A stretch of DNA of 64,000 nt from Pelagibius sp. (GTDB lineage Bacteria; Pseudomonadota; Alphaproteobacteria; Kiloniellales; Kiloniellaceae): contig JANQMC010000002.1 in assembly GCA_028280305.1 (NCBI GenBank), forward strand, positions 1 to 64,000, given 5' to 3'. The translations under genes and the position numbers were made by a program. The notes under the pieces are model-generated. The model saw only the letters and a list, made by a program, of their open reading frames with translations, had not been told where the DNA came from and ran no database searches. This document shows positions 15,669 to 23,497 of the stretch, in pieces. Numbering within the stretch: position 1 is the first letter of the stretch; every line of letters begins with the position of its first letter.

Positions 15669-16545
15669 GGCGGCGAAGCCCAGCGACCTGCCCCCCTTCG
15701 ACGAGAACGCTTTCGATTTCTTCGAAGCGGCCAAGCCGACACCGCTGCTCATCGACTCCCCTCATTCCGGCCGCATCTATCCCGAGGACTTTCGCACCGC
15801 CGTTCCGGAGACGGTGCTGCGCGGTGCCGAGGACTGGCAGGTCGACAGCCTCTTCAGCGATGCTCCGGCGGAAGGGGCCAGTCTGCTGGCCGCCCGTTTT
15901 CCCCGCGCCTACATCGACCCGAACCGCCGCCTCGACGATATCGACCCGGCACTGCTGGACGGCCCCTGGCCGGAGGCCCTCAACCCCGGCCCCAAGACAG
16001 CGCTCGGCATCGGCCTCTTCCGCGCCAAGACCGGCGACGGCAAACCGCTGCTCGATGCGCCCCTCTCCGTCGCCGCCCTGCAGGCCCGCATCGAACGGTG
16101 CTGGAAACCCTATCGTCGTGCCTTGCAGGAAGAGCTGGATCAGGTTCATCGACGCCACGGCGCCGTTTGGCATCTGAACGTTCACTCTATGAAGTCGACT
16201 GGCACCGCCATCACACCAGACGGCCCCGGCGCCGAGCGGGCCGACATGGTGCTGGGTGACCTGGAGGGAAGGAGCTGCGAGCCGGCCTTCACCGCCTTTG
16301 TGGCAGAGCGTCTACGCAGCTTCGGATACAGCGTGGCGATCAACGATCCCTACAAGGGTGCCGAGCTGATCCGGCTGCACGGCCGGCCGGCGGAAAACCG
16401 CCGCTCCCTTCAGATCGAAATGAAGCGCGCCCTCTACATGGATGAGGCGACGGTCACCGCCACCGAGGGCTTCGAGCCTCTGCGTGCCGACTTGCGCCGG
16501 CTGGTCGCGGCGCTGGCGGACTGGATCGATAGACAGGCCAGCTGA
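15658..16545 (+). CDS. N-formylglutamate amidohydrolase family protein
   Basis: A 295-residue protein of the N-formylglutamate amidohydrolase (HutG2-type) family. Typical segments are LLIDSPHSGRIYPEDF near the N-terminus with its metal-binding histidine, AYIDPNRRLDDID, WHLNVHSM with a second histidine, and IRLHGRPAENRRSLQIEM in the C-terminal half. Classical members release formate from N-formylglutamate in histidine breakdown. No other hut genes are present, and this copy overlaps the importer's last gene by 11 bases. A role in deacylating or opening the imported amide is therefore more likely than histidine catabolism. The reaction is inferred from family only. Confidence 0.8.
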   Translation: MTAEAAKPSDLPPFDENAFDFFEAAKPTPLLIDSPHSGRIYPEDFRTAVPETVLRGAEDWQVDSLFSDAPAEGASLLAARFPRAYIDPNRRLDDIDPALLDGPWPEALNPGPKTALGIGLFRAKTGDGKPLLDAPLSVAALQARIERCWKPYRRALQEELDQVHRRHGAVWHLNVHSMKSTGTAITPDGPGAERADMVLGDLEGRSCEPAFTAFVAERLRSFGYSVAINDPYKGAELIRLHGRPAENRRSLQIEMKRALYMDEATVTATEGFEPLRADLRRLVAALADWIDRQAS

Positions 16546-16633
16546 TTGAGCATTTTGCGCCAATCCACCAATCCTCTAAGCTCTTCCTCAGTCCATAGCG
16601 AGGGAAAACCGGCATTCCGGCAAACGGGAGCCT

Positions 16634-16695
16634 AGAGCAGATCCGGGTTGGATGGAATCGCATAAGCGATCCATCCAGCCCGGTGAATCTGCTCT
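16634..16695. repeat. Palindromic intergenic element 1
   Basis: A nested inverted repeat. The outer arms are AGAGCAGAT at 16634-16642 and ATCTGCTCT at 16687-16695. The inner arms are GGATGGA at 16650-16656 and TCCATCC at 16670-16676, with ATCGC-ATAA-GCGAT at the tip. It is built like the multi-copy palindromic elements common between alphaproteobacterial genes; copy number cannot be judged here. Confidence 0.6.
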
Positions 16696-16708
16696 GACTA
16701 TTTGATGT

Positions 16709-16770
16709 AGAGCGGATTCACATGTTTAGACGCAAACACGAAGTGTTTCCGTCTAAACATGATCCGCTCT
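16709..16770. repeat. Palindromic intergenic element 2
   Basis: A second nested inverted repeat 13 bases after the first. Outer arms are AGAGCGGAT 16709-16717 and ATCCGCTCT 16762-16770; inner arms are CATGTTTAGACG 16721-16732 and CGTCTAAACATG 16750-16761, with AAACAC-GAA-GTGTTT at the tip. The outer arm differs from element 1 by one base in nine (AGAGCAGAT versus AGAGCGGAT), so the two elements are related, and both are exactly 62 bases long. Confidence 0.65.
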
Positions 16771-16787
16771 AGGGGGAGGAACAGACG

Positions 16788-16945
16788 ATGGCGAGCCGCG
16801 AGGTCCGCAACGTTTCCAAGGATGAACTGAAGGAAAAAGGCCGCATGGTCAGACGCGCCGTGCTGCGCATGACCGACATCTGCGGCTCCGGCCACTACGG
16901 CTCGGCCTATTCGATGACCGAGCTGGTGAACAACGCCGGATGGTG
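16788..16945 (+). pseudogene. Transketolase N-terminal fragment
   Basis: ATG at 16788, with a strong AGGGGGAGGA ribosome site, opens about 45 codons resembling the first helices of transketolase N-terminal subunits: RRAVLRMTDICGSGHYGSAYSMTEL, in which GSGH is the thiamine-enzyme family pattern. Homology stops near 16930 and the frame closes at 16991 after unrelated residues. The rest of the gene is missing. It is joined to the tail of a short-chain dehydrogenase in another frame, so this is the left half of a deletion scar. Confidence 0.6.
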
Positions 16946-17080
16946 CTGGACGGTATTCCCATGGGCCGGGCCGGTCGGGCGGAAGACGTAGCGGGCTGCT
17001 GCCTCTTTCTGGCTTCGGACCTCTCGGCCTACGTTACCGGCTCAGAGGTGGACGTGAACGGCGGCTCGTTGATCCACTGA
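16940..17080 (+). pseudogene. Short-chain dehydrogenase C-terminal fragment
   Basis: In the frame beginning at ATG 16940 about 46 codons match the last part of short-chain dehydrogenases: GIPMGRAGRAEDVAGC, then FLASDLSAYVTG and a final EVDVNGG before the stop at 17078-17080. The Rossmann half and the catalytic Tyr-x3-Lys are gone. It abuts the transketolase fragment, which is in a different frame. The two were probably neighbours in an operon whose middle has been deleted. Confidence 0.65.
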
Positions 17081-17087
17081 TACAGTC

Positions 17088-17576
17088 TTACTCCGCCGCC
17101 AGGCTGCCACTGCGGCCGGGCAGTTCGCCGCGAATGACGTAGGCCAGGGTCTGGACCACCTGCTGCGGTGTCTCGCAGACCGCCAACGCCGCCCCATCGA
17201 CTTCTTTCAAGGCATGGGTCAGCGCCGGGTCATGCAGGGTGATGAGCGCTTTGCCGAGAGCCGCCGCGGTGCCGGCATCGAAAGCGGCGTTCCACTGCTT
17301 GTATTTGTCGCCGAAACGCACCACCACCACGTCCGCTTCGCCGATCAGGGTGCGGGTGCGGATGGCGTTCATGCGGGAGCCCTTCTGGTCGCGCCAGAAC
17401 GGCTGATCTTCCTCACCCAGGATCACCGCCGCGCAATCGTCACTGTCCTCATGCACGGTAATCGGCGCGTCGAGGCGCACCGGCAGACCGGCCTCGGCCA
17501 CGCCCTGGGCGATCTGCTCGCGCCAGTCGCTGTGAATCTCACCGGAAAGATAGACTTTCCAAAGCCGTTCGCTCAT
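17088..17576 (-). CDS. YtoQ family protein
   Basis: A 162-residue protein of the YtoQ family, which is related in fold to nucleoside 2-deoxyribosyltransferases. Typical features are WKVYLSGEIHSDWR at the N-terminus, DCAAVILGEE, and the segment NAIRTRTLIGEADVVVVRFGDKYKQWNAAFDAG, with the glutamine-tryptophan-asparagine pattern of the family. The biochemical role is not established. The frame opens 18 codons earlier, but ATG at 17576 coincides with the conserved N-terminus and has GAGGA upstream. The stop lies seven bases from the convergent dehydrogenase scar. Confidence 0.75.
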   Translation of the reverse strand: MSERLWKVYLSGEIHSDWREQIAQGVAEAGLPVRLDAPITVHEDSDDCAAVILGEEDQPFWRDQKGSRMNAIRTRTLIGEADVVVVRFGDKYKQWNAAFDAGTAAALGKALITLHDPALTHALKEVDGAALAVCETPQQVVQTLAYVIRGELPGRSGSLAAE

Positions 17577-17687
17577 GCCGCTTGGTCCTCGCTGTCGCAG
17601 ATTTGAACTCTCGGATACAGTATCTACCACAGCCTGGCGGGTACATGCAGCCCCGGCCTTCGCTGCGGGCGCTTTAGTGAGCTTTGA

Positions 17688-18350
17688 TCAGGGTGTCACC
17701 GGATCTGCCGCAAGGGCCGTCAGGGCCTCCTTTGCTGCGGCCTGGCAGGGTTCGATCACCGGCAGGCCGAGGTCGGCTGAAAGCTCGGCGGGATAACCGG
17801 TCATCCCGGCGCAGCCGAGGACCAGAACGTCGGCCCCGTCTGAGTCGCGCAGCTTGCGGCCCACCTCCAGCATCCGCCCGAAAGTCCTGTCGCGGTCCTG
17901 CAATTCCAACACACCGAGGTCGAGGGGCCGGCTTTCGGCGAAAGACCCTGCCAGTCCAAGCTCGGCAACGTAACGGCGATGGCGGATCGTCGAAGCCTCC
18001 AGGATGGCGACGATACCAAAGCGTTTCCCAGCTTTAAGCGCCTGATTGAAGGCGCTCTCCCCGATGCCGAACACCGGCTTTGCACTCTGTTCCCGTGCCG
18101 CCTTCAGGCCGGGATCGCTGAAGCAGGCGATTACCGAGACTTCGGCATCCTCATGCCTTAGCCGCGCGAGCAACGGCGGCACGACATCGCGGATGTGTTC
18201 TGCCGTCTCGATCCCCGGCGGTCCCTCTTCCAAGGTCACGCAATCGATCTTTGGGCCGGCGGCACTCCGCAGCGGATCTACCGCCGCGCTTATGCCCTGG
18301 GTAACGGCCTCTGTCGAGTTGGGATTGATAATGACGATACGGCGGCTCAT
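17688..18350 (-). CDS. Asp/Glu/hydantoin racemase family protein
   Basis: A 220-residue racemase-family protein. Both catalytic cysteines typical of this family are visible: one in ACFSDPG (about residues 74-80) and one in VLGCAGMTG (about 174-182). The N-terminal INPNST motif is characteristic of hydantoin racemases. It interconverts stereoisomers of an amino acid or hydantoin; the substrate cannot be decided. It is followed upstream by a small membrane protein gene seven bases away on the same strand. With the nearby deacylases it could belong to a broader amide/amino-acid salvage set, but that is inference. Confidence 0.8.
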   Translation of the reverse strand: MSRRIVIINPNSTEAVTQGISAAVDPLRSAAGPKIDCVTLEEGPPGIETAEHIRDVVPPLLARLRHEDAEVSVIACFSDPGLKAAREQSAKPVFGIGESAFNQALKAGKRFGIVAILEASTIRHRRYVAELGLAGSFAESRPLDLGVLELQDRDRTFGRMLEVGRKLRDSDGADVLVLGCAGMTGYPAELSADLGLPVIEPCQAAAKEALTALAADPVTP

Positions 18351-18357
18351 GGCTTGA

Positions 18358-18858
18358 TCACTCCCGTGGTACGACCCGAAGCTTCATCGGTCTCTCGCCC
18401 TCAACATGCTCGATCACCACGGCGGTAGAATCGTAACAAGCCTCGCCCTCGTCAAGCCCTGCCAGCTCAAAAGCGACCACACGGCCGCGGCTGACCTTGT
18501 AGAGTTCATGCTTGCCTTCCTCGACCAAGACAATGGTCTGAAGAGAGTCGTTGTCGACCCAGGGGATTGAAACACCAGCAAGCTTCGGGTCTCGCGCAAC
18601 ATCATAGTAGGGCGATACGAAGCAGACATAGTCCCAAGACACATTCACCAGATCGGAGAAGACGAGGCGGGGTTTCTCCGCAGACAAGAGCGAAATGAGA
18701 TCGACCAGGCGCAGTTCGGGATAGACCACGGCGGAACCCGGCCCCGCGCCGCTGAGAGCAGGCGTCTCCCTGCTGCGCTCATAGAAGTAATAAGACAGCC
18801 CGGCCGTCACCATCAGGATGGGAATCATCAGCAGGCGAAAGACCTGTTTCTTTGCCAT
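18358..18858 (-). CDS. Hypothetical membrane-anchored protein
   Basis: A 166-residue protein I do not recognise. Residues 6-26 (VFRLLMIPILMVTAGLSYYFY) form one membrane anchor or uncleaved signal, and the remainder is a soluble, probably periplasmic domain with a CFVSPYYD segment, a pair of widely spaced cysteines and a final MKLRVVPRE. It starts at ATG 18858 with AAGGAGCTTTGCC upstream, a good ribosome site. It lies seven bases upstream of the racemase gene and may be cotranscribed with it. No function can be assigned. Confidence 0.65.
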   Translation of the reverse strand: MAKKQVFRLLMIPILMVTAGLSYYFYERSRETPALSGAGPGSAVVYPELRLVDLISLLSAEKPRLVFSDLVNVSWDYVCFVSPYYDVARDPKLAGVSIPWVDNDSLQTIVLVEEGKHELYKVSRGRVVAFELAGLDEGEACYDSTAVVIEHVEGERPMKLRVVPRE

Positions 18859-19164
18859 GGCAAAGCTCCTTCATCGGACCCACCACCCCTCTTTATGTCT
18901 CTCCCAAGACCCTTCTGCCCCAAAGGACCGCACCGGGTCTAGTTTCATTTCGTAGAGACCTATGCGAATGACCTTCAACTTTCGCCTCGGACAAGCTGCA
19001 GAACCGCAGCCTTACTGCGGTTTTCTATGCTCGGTTAGGATACGCTCCAGAAGAGTGCCAAGGTTGGTGCGACTCATAAAAACAAGCATAGAGTCTGACA
19101 AACCAAAGAGCCGAACAAAGATCACAGATTCCCCTGACTGGATACGACCAAGTACCGAACGCAC
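18859..19164. other. Gene-free stretch of about 300 bases
   Basis: It lies between the hypothetical membrane protein and the DUF2927 gene, both on the minus strand. Base composition shifts here from GC-rich to visibly more AT-rich, and this continues through the DUF2927 gene. The only structure found is a terminator-like hairpin at 19002-19026 reading on the plus strand. No supported coding sequence was seen. Confidence 0.5.
19002..19026 (+). terminator. Plus-strand terminator-like hairpin without an upstream gene
   Basis: AACCGCAG at 19002-19009, loop CCTTA, CTGCGGTT at 19015-19022, then TTCT. The T-run reads only on the plus strand; the minus-strand side continues CTGCAGC with no T-run. 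No plus-strand gene precedes it, so it may close a small unannotated transcript or be a relic. Confidence 0.5.
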
Positions 19165-20016
19165 CTATTTCCGGTAGTGACTGATAACCGATTGAGCCAC
19201 TCGCTTAGCTTCAGCCTTGGTCATGCCGCCCTCCATCACTGGATCGTAAAGCAACTGTAACAGCCATTCGTCTTGCTTAGTTAGCGAGTCGAACTCGTTC
19301 CTGTCATTGAAGATGGAGGGACGCACAGTGTCGTCATCGTTCATCAATCCAAGCATCTGTGTGAACTCCTCAACGACGCAATGCCGAAACTGATCTAGCG
19401 TCAGGCCATTGTGAATGCCCACGTAGGCACGGAACTCTCCCCGTGACCAGAAAACGTTGACCAAGCAAATACGTTGAAACCGACCAGCATCGTGTTCGCG
19501 CACAATCACTTGCCTGAGCATCGGAATGGGATTGGGGATAACCGGTCCGGGAGCCCAAGACTCCTGGGAATCCCACTTGGCGTATGCGTTCGACAATGCA
19601 TCAAGATCAAGCAACAACTCTTCAAGAGGGCCAATTCTCAAAATAACATTGGCATCTAACGGAACTGACTCGAAGCGATGAGCCAAGCCAATGAGACGCG
19701 CGAGATCATCGAGATGAGCGGTCAATATTTCCGTCTCTTTGGGCGTGATACCGGGAGCCACTGCAATGTTCAGATCGCTTTCCCATCGAAACAGCCTGAA
19801 AGCCTCCTCAGGTATCGCCGCACCTTCGAGTCCGAAGGCGATTTTTAGAAAGTTTTCAACGACCTCCTCATCACTTAGTGAATCGGAGAAGTCCTCAGGC
19901 GACTTGGCAGCCACATTGGTGGCGAGCAGTTGCAGAATGAGAAGCAAGACCAGCGTTATCAGCCAAACCGATTGCAGGGCCTGCTGCAGGCAGCCTTTGG
20001 GCTCTATCATTCTCAC
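19165..20016 (-). CDS. DUF2927 family secreted protein
   Basis: A 283-residue protein with an N-terminal membrane or signal segment (VWLITLVLLLILQLLATNVAA, about 18-38). Its C-terminal half has the DUF2927 pattern: FRHCVVEEFTQMLGLMND, then SIFND, then LTKQDEWLLQLLYDP. The family has a zinc-peptidase-like look but no proven activity, and the HEXXH motif is absent (VVEEFTQ occupies that region). The start is GTG at 20016 or ATG at 20010; neither has a close ribosome site. The DNA is visibly less GC-rich than both flanks, which hints at transfer from another source. Confidence 0.75.
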   Translation of the reverse strand: MRMIEPKGCLQQALQSVWLITLVLLLILQLLATNVAAKSPEDFSDSLSDEEVVENFLKIAFGLEGAAIPEEAFRLFRWESDLNIAVAPGITPKETEILTAHLDDLARLIGLAHRFESVPLDANVILRIGPLEELLLDLDALSNAYAKWDSQESWAPGPVIPNPIPMLRQVIVREHDAGRFQRICLVNVFWSRGEFRAYVGIHNGLTLDQFRHCVVEEFTQMLGLMNDDDTVRPSIFNDRNEFDSLTKQDEWLLQLLYDPVMEGGMTKAEAKRVAQSVISHYRK

Positions 20017-20132
20017 AACAACACTGCTCCAGACTTCCGCATTAAGGCCAACTCCGCTTCAAGCCTTACCTTGTGGCAAAGTTCCGCAGGCGGTGGCCAG
20101 GGTAGCGGCTCGGACGATCGAGTCATAGTTGC

Positions 20133-21071
20133 TCAGGCCGCCAGACCCAGGGTCGACAGGCGCGCCTCGACCCTGTCAATAAGACGGCCCAGTTCTGCCT
20201 GATCCTCCGGCGAGAGGCTCGGCCCGGGGGCACGAACCTTCGATGAGGCGATGGCGCCGCGCCGCTTCAGCACCTCCTTGCGAATGGCGAGGCCAAGGCC
20301 CGGCTGCAGTTCGTGGCGCACCAGGGGCAGGTAGGCATCGAAGAGGTCCTCAGCAGCGTCGACTTTACCGTCGGTAAAGAGGTCATAAACCCGCACCAGC
20401 ATTTCCGGATAGGCGAAGCCGGTCATGGCGCCGTCGACGCCGCGCGCCAGTTCCTGCGGATAATGCAGCCCGCCGTTGCCGACAAGAATCGAAATGCGCC
20501 GCCGCCCGTCCGCCGTCGCGCTCTTGCGCAGCCCGGTGATCTTGGCGAGGCCGGGCGAATCCTCGTGCTTCAGCATCACCATCTGCGGATGGCGGTCGAT
20601 CAGTGTGTTGAGGCTGTCGACGGAAACAGGCACACCGGTGGTCTGCGGATAGTCCTGATAAACCAGCGGCACATCCGGGCCCAGCGCCGCACAGACCTGA
20701 CCGTAATAACTCAGCAACTTGGCCTCGGTATTGAGGCCCGGCAGGGGCGCCACCATGACCCCTGCGGCGCCCCTGTCCATCGCCGTGTGGGCAAGGCGTG
20801 CCAGATTGTCGAGCCCGGGATTGCTGACCCCGACGATAACCGGCACCCGGCCGTCGACCCGCGCCATCACCCTGGAAAGAAAGTCGACCGATTCTTCCTG
20901 GGTCAGTTTCGGCGCCTCGCCCATGATGCCGAGAATGGTCATACCGTGAACCCCGGCGGCGAGATAGAAGTCCATCAGGCTGTCGGTGCTCGCCAAATCC
21001 AATGCCCCGTCCTCGGTAAACGGTGTGGCGGCAATGATATAAACGCCCCTGGTTTCTTCTGAAATGCGCAC
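20133..21071 (-). CDS. DapA-superfamily (dihydrodipicolinate synthase-like) lyase/aldolase
   Basis: A 312-residue TIM-barrel Schiff-base aldolase of the DapA/NAL superfamily. The Schiff-base lysine is K168 in VMLKHEDSPG, and the partner tyrosine is Y138 in PLVYQDYP. The loop that reads GTTGE in true DapA is GIMGEAPKLT here, so the threonine pair needed for dihydrodipicolinate synthesis is missing. A catabolic aldolase or lyase is more likely. The ATG-less start is GTG at 21071 with AGGAGGGGG ten bases upstream; the frame's earlier TTG at 21134 is unlikely. A lone transcription unit; the metY terminator lies immediately upstream. Confidence 0.8.
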   Translation of the reverse strand: MRISEETRGVYIIAATPFTEDGALDLASTDSLMDFYLAAGVHGMTILGIMGEAPKLTQEESVDFLSRVMARVDGRVPVIVGVSNPGLDNLARLAHTAMDRGAAGVMVAPLPGLNTEAKLLSYYGQVCAALGPDVPLVYQDYPQTTGVPVSVDSLNTLIDRHPQMVMLKHEDSPGLAKITGLRKSATADGRRRISILVGNGGLHYPQELARGVDGAMTGFAYPEMLVRVYDLFTDGKVDAAEDLFDAYLPLVRHELQPGLGLAIRKEVLKRRGAIASSKVRAPGPSLSPEDQAELGRLIDRVEARLSTLGLAA

Positions 21072-21143
21072 AATCGCCCCCTCCTGCTGCCATGGTCCCG
21101 GCAGCAGGATTGAGGAGCGGACCGGCAACGTCAAGACCGGCTA

Positions 21144-21182
21144 CAGAAAAGAAAAGAGGCGGCCCTCCGCAGAGGGCCGCCC
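21144..21182 (-). terminator. Rho-independent terminator of metY
   Basis: Read on the minus strand: GGGCGGCCCTC, a TGCG loop, GAGGGCCGCC, then TCTTTTCTTTT. The stem occupies 21158-21181 and begins about 35 bases after the metY stop, a textbook position. Confidence 0.85.
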
Positions 21183-21216
21183 TTTAAGTCTGGAGAGAGC
21201 GGAAAGGCACCCGCTG

Positions 21217-22530
21217 TCAGGCAGCCCTGGCGGTGCCGTTGACGGCTGCGGTCAAGGCCTGGTCGAGATCGGCCAGGATATCGTCGATGTGTTCGATCCC
21301 GACGGAGAGACGCAAGTAACCCGGCGTTACCCCGGTGGCGAGGCGTTCTTCCGGCTTCAGTTGCTGATGGGTGGTGCTGGCTGGATGGATCGCCAAAGTC
21401 CGTGTGTCGCCGATGTTGGCAACGTGGTAGATCATCTGCAGCGAGTCGATGAAAAGGGCGCCGGTCTCTTCCGTCGCGTCCTTGATCTCAAAGCCAACCA
21501 GGCCGCCCTTGGCTTCCGGAAGGTATTTCCCGGTCCGTTCACTGCGGTCATCCGCGCTCATGCCGGGATAGATCACCTTCGCCACCCGCGCATCCTTTGC
21601 AAGATAGTCGGCCACCGCCTGCGCGTTGCTGCAATGCTCGCGCATGCGCAGTGGAAGAGTCTCAAGGCCCTGAATGAAGTTGAAGGTATTGAAGGGGCTG
21701 AGCGACATGCCGAAGTCGCGCTGCAGGGTGCAGCGTGCCTTCACGATGTAGGCGACGGGGCCGAGTTCCTTGGTCGCTTCTGTCCAAACCGCACCGTGAT
21801 AGCTCGGGTCCGGCTGGTTCAGCAAGGGGAAGCGCTCAGAGTGCTTCACCCAGTCGAAGGTGCCGCCGTCGATGATCACACCGCCGATGGAATTGCCGTG
21901 GCCGCCGATGTACTTGGTGCAGGAATGCACGACGATGTGGGCGCCGTGGTCGAAAGGCCGGCAGATGATCGGGGAGGCCGTATTGTCCATGATGAGCGGC
22001 AGTCCGAACGCCTCCGCCAGGTCGGCGACCTCGCGGATCGGGAAGACCTGCAGCTTCGGATTGGGCAGGGTCTCGGCATAGTAGGCCCGGGTCCTGGCAT
22101 CGGTGGCGCGGCTAAAGTTCTCCGGATCCGATGGATCGACAAAGCGCACCTCGATTCCCACGGTTTTCAGGGTGTTGGCGAAAAGGTTCCAGGTGCCGCC
22201 GTAGAGGTCCGTGGAGGAGATGATGTTGTCACCCGCCTGAGCGATGTTGAGAACCGACATGGTTGTCGCCGCCTGGCCGGAGCTGACGGCCAGGGCCGCA
22301 ACCCCGCCTTCCACCGCGGCAATGCGCTGTTCGAAAGCATCGTTGGTCGGATTCATCAAGCGGGTATAGACGTTGCCCATCTCCGACAATTCGAAGAGTC
22401 GTGCGGCATGGGCCGAATCCTCGAACTGATAGGCCGTCGTCTGGTAGATCGGCACCGCCACCGCGTTGGTGGTCGGATCGGCACGATAGCCGGCATGAAG
22501 CGCCAGGGTTTCCGGGTTACTGCTCGTCAT
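21217..22530 (-). CDS. metY: O-acetylhomoserine sulfhydrylase/aminocarboxypropyltransferase
   Basis: A 437-residue Cys/Met-metabolism PLP enzyme of MetY length. Key features are YTRLMNPTNDAFEQR (55-69), SSGQAAT (83-89), the PLP-nitrogen aspartate D182 in LIMDNT, and the Schiff-base lysine K206 in VHSCTKYIGGHG. The C-terminal region has SVGIEHIDDILADLDQAL. It joins sulfide (or methanethiol) to O-acetylhomoserine, giving homocysteine (or methionine). MetY is distinguished from the shorter MetZ/MetB enzymes by length and the insertion after K206. A homocysteine methyltransferase gene lies 1 kb upstream on the same strand, so the region serves methionine synthesis. A strong terminator follows. 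Confidence 0.9.
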   Translation of the reverse strand: MTSSNPETLALHAGYRADPTTNAVAVPIYQTTAYQFEDSAHAARLFELSEMGNVYTRLMNPTNDAFEQRIAAVEGGVAALAVSSGQAATTMSVLNIAQAGDNIISSTDLYGGTWNLFANTLKTVGIEVRFVDPSDPENFSRATDARTRAYYAETLPNPKLQVFPIREVADLAEAFGLPLIMDNTASPIICRPFDHGAHIVVHSCTKYIGGHGNSIGGVIIDGGTFDWVKHSERFPLLNQPDPSYHGAVWTEATKELGPVAYIVKARCTLQRDFGMSLSPFNTFNFIQGLETLPLRMREHCSNAQAVADYLAKDARVAKVIYPGMSADDRSERTGKYLPEAKGGLVGFEIKDATEETGALFIDSLQMIYHVANIGDTRTLAIHPASTTHQQLKPEERLATGVTPGYLRLSVGIEHIDDILADLDQALTAAVNGTARAA

Positions 22531-22599
22531 CCTCTATGAATCCTCTTCTGTCGTAAACTGTCGTCGAAAGTCTCGGTTTGAAATCGAATTGTTTTGAAC

Positions 22600-23493
22600 T
22601 CAGGCCACCATCGGATGACAGGAAGCAAAGCTGGCGGGCCGTTGCCAGTGCCCCTCCGCCACCTCCAGATGATGAACGATTGCCGTATTGACCGCCGCGG
22701 CATGCGTGATCGGCGCCATGTGGCCACCACCGAAAATCCGCGTCGTCGTAACCCGGTGATTCCCCTTGCCCGCAGCCTCGACCAGGAGGTCACAGAGCCG
22801 CCGCGTCACGGGCGGAGAGGCATCGCCGAAAACGATCTGAAGAGGCAGGTTCAGGCGCCCGACGTCGTCGATGCTCCAGCTCTCAGCAAAGGCGGCCTCG
22901 AAATTGCGCAATACCGATTTTGCCTGCAAGGCCAGGAACCGACGCTTTGCCGGATCCAGCCTCCGCCAGGTATCCTCGCCCGACCAGAAGTCGACGAAAG
23001 CCGCCATGCCATGACCCGGCCAGCCGGCGGCAACGGCGCCGCGAATCCGGTCGCGCAGGCCGACTATGTCGCGGTGGAGCCGTCTCTCGCAATCCCACAT
23101 CGCCGGGAGCACCGCCGGCGAGAGCAGATGAAACAGCACCGGCTCGATAAGCGTGAGACTGCGCACCCGCCGCGGCGCCAAGAGTGCCAGCTTCATCGCG
23201 ACCGCGCCGCCGTAGGAGTGGCCCACGAGGTGAAACGGCCCGGCCGGCAAACCGGCATTTCGCAAGAGCCACTCGGCCTCCCGGGCCAAGTCCGCTGCCG
23301 TCATCAGCGGAGCCGACTCGCTGGCTTTGCCGTAGCCGGGCAGGTCCGGGGTAAGCACCGGGCGCTCCCAACCCAAGTTCCGCGTTAGAGCTTTCCACTG
23401 CCCGCCGGAGGATGCGGAACTGTGCAGGGCCATGACCGGAAAGCGGCTGCGTTCCCGTCCCAAAAATGCCCAACTACGCTCCTCTGGCGTCAT
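22600..23493 (-). CDS. Alpha/beta hydrolase
   Basis: A 297-residue alpha/beta hydrolase with the nucleophile elbow GHSYGG (Ser93) and the catalytic histidine in FGGGHMAP near the C-terminus. The oxyanion region begins VMALHSSASSGGQW. The start at ATG 23493 lies only four bases after the stop of the homocysteine methyltransferase gene, so the two are coupled; the frame's upstream extension overlaps that gene and is rejected. It is not a homoserine acyltransferase of the MetX type, which has GPSMGG-like elbow sequences and is longer. Substrate unknown. The adjacency to two sulfur amino acid genes may be coincidental. Confidence 0.8.
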   Translation of the reverse strand: MTPEERSWAFLGRERSRFPVMALHSSASSGGQWKALTRNLGWERPVLTPDLPGYGKASESAPLMTAADLAREAEWLLRNAGLPAGPFHLVGHSYGGAVAMKLALLAPRRVRSLTLIEPVLFHLLSPAVLPAMWDCERRLHRDIVGLRDRIRGAVAAGWPGHGMAAFVDFWSGEDTWRRLDPAKRRFLALQAKSVLRNFEAAFAESWSIDDVGRLNLPLQIVFGDASPPVTRRLCDLLVEAAGKGNHRVTTTRIFGGGHMAPITHAAAVNTAIVHHLEVAEGHWQRPASFASCHPMVA

Positions 23494-23497
23494 CGAT

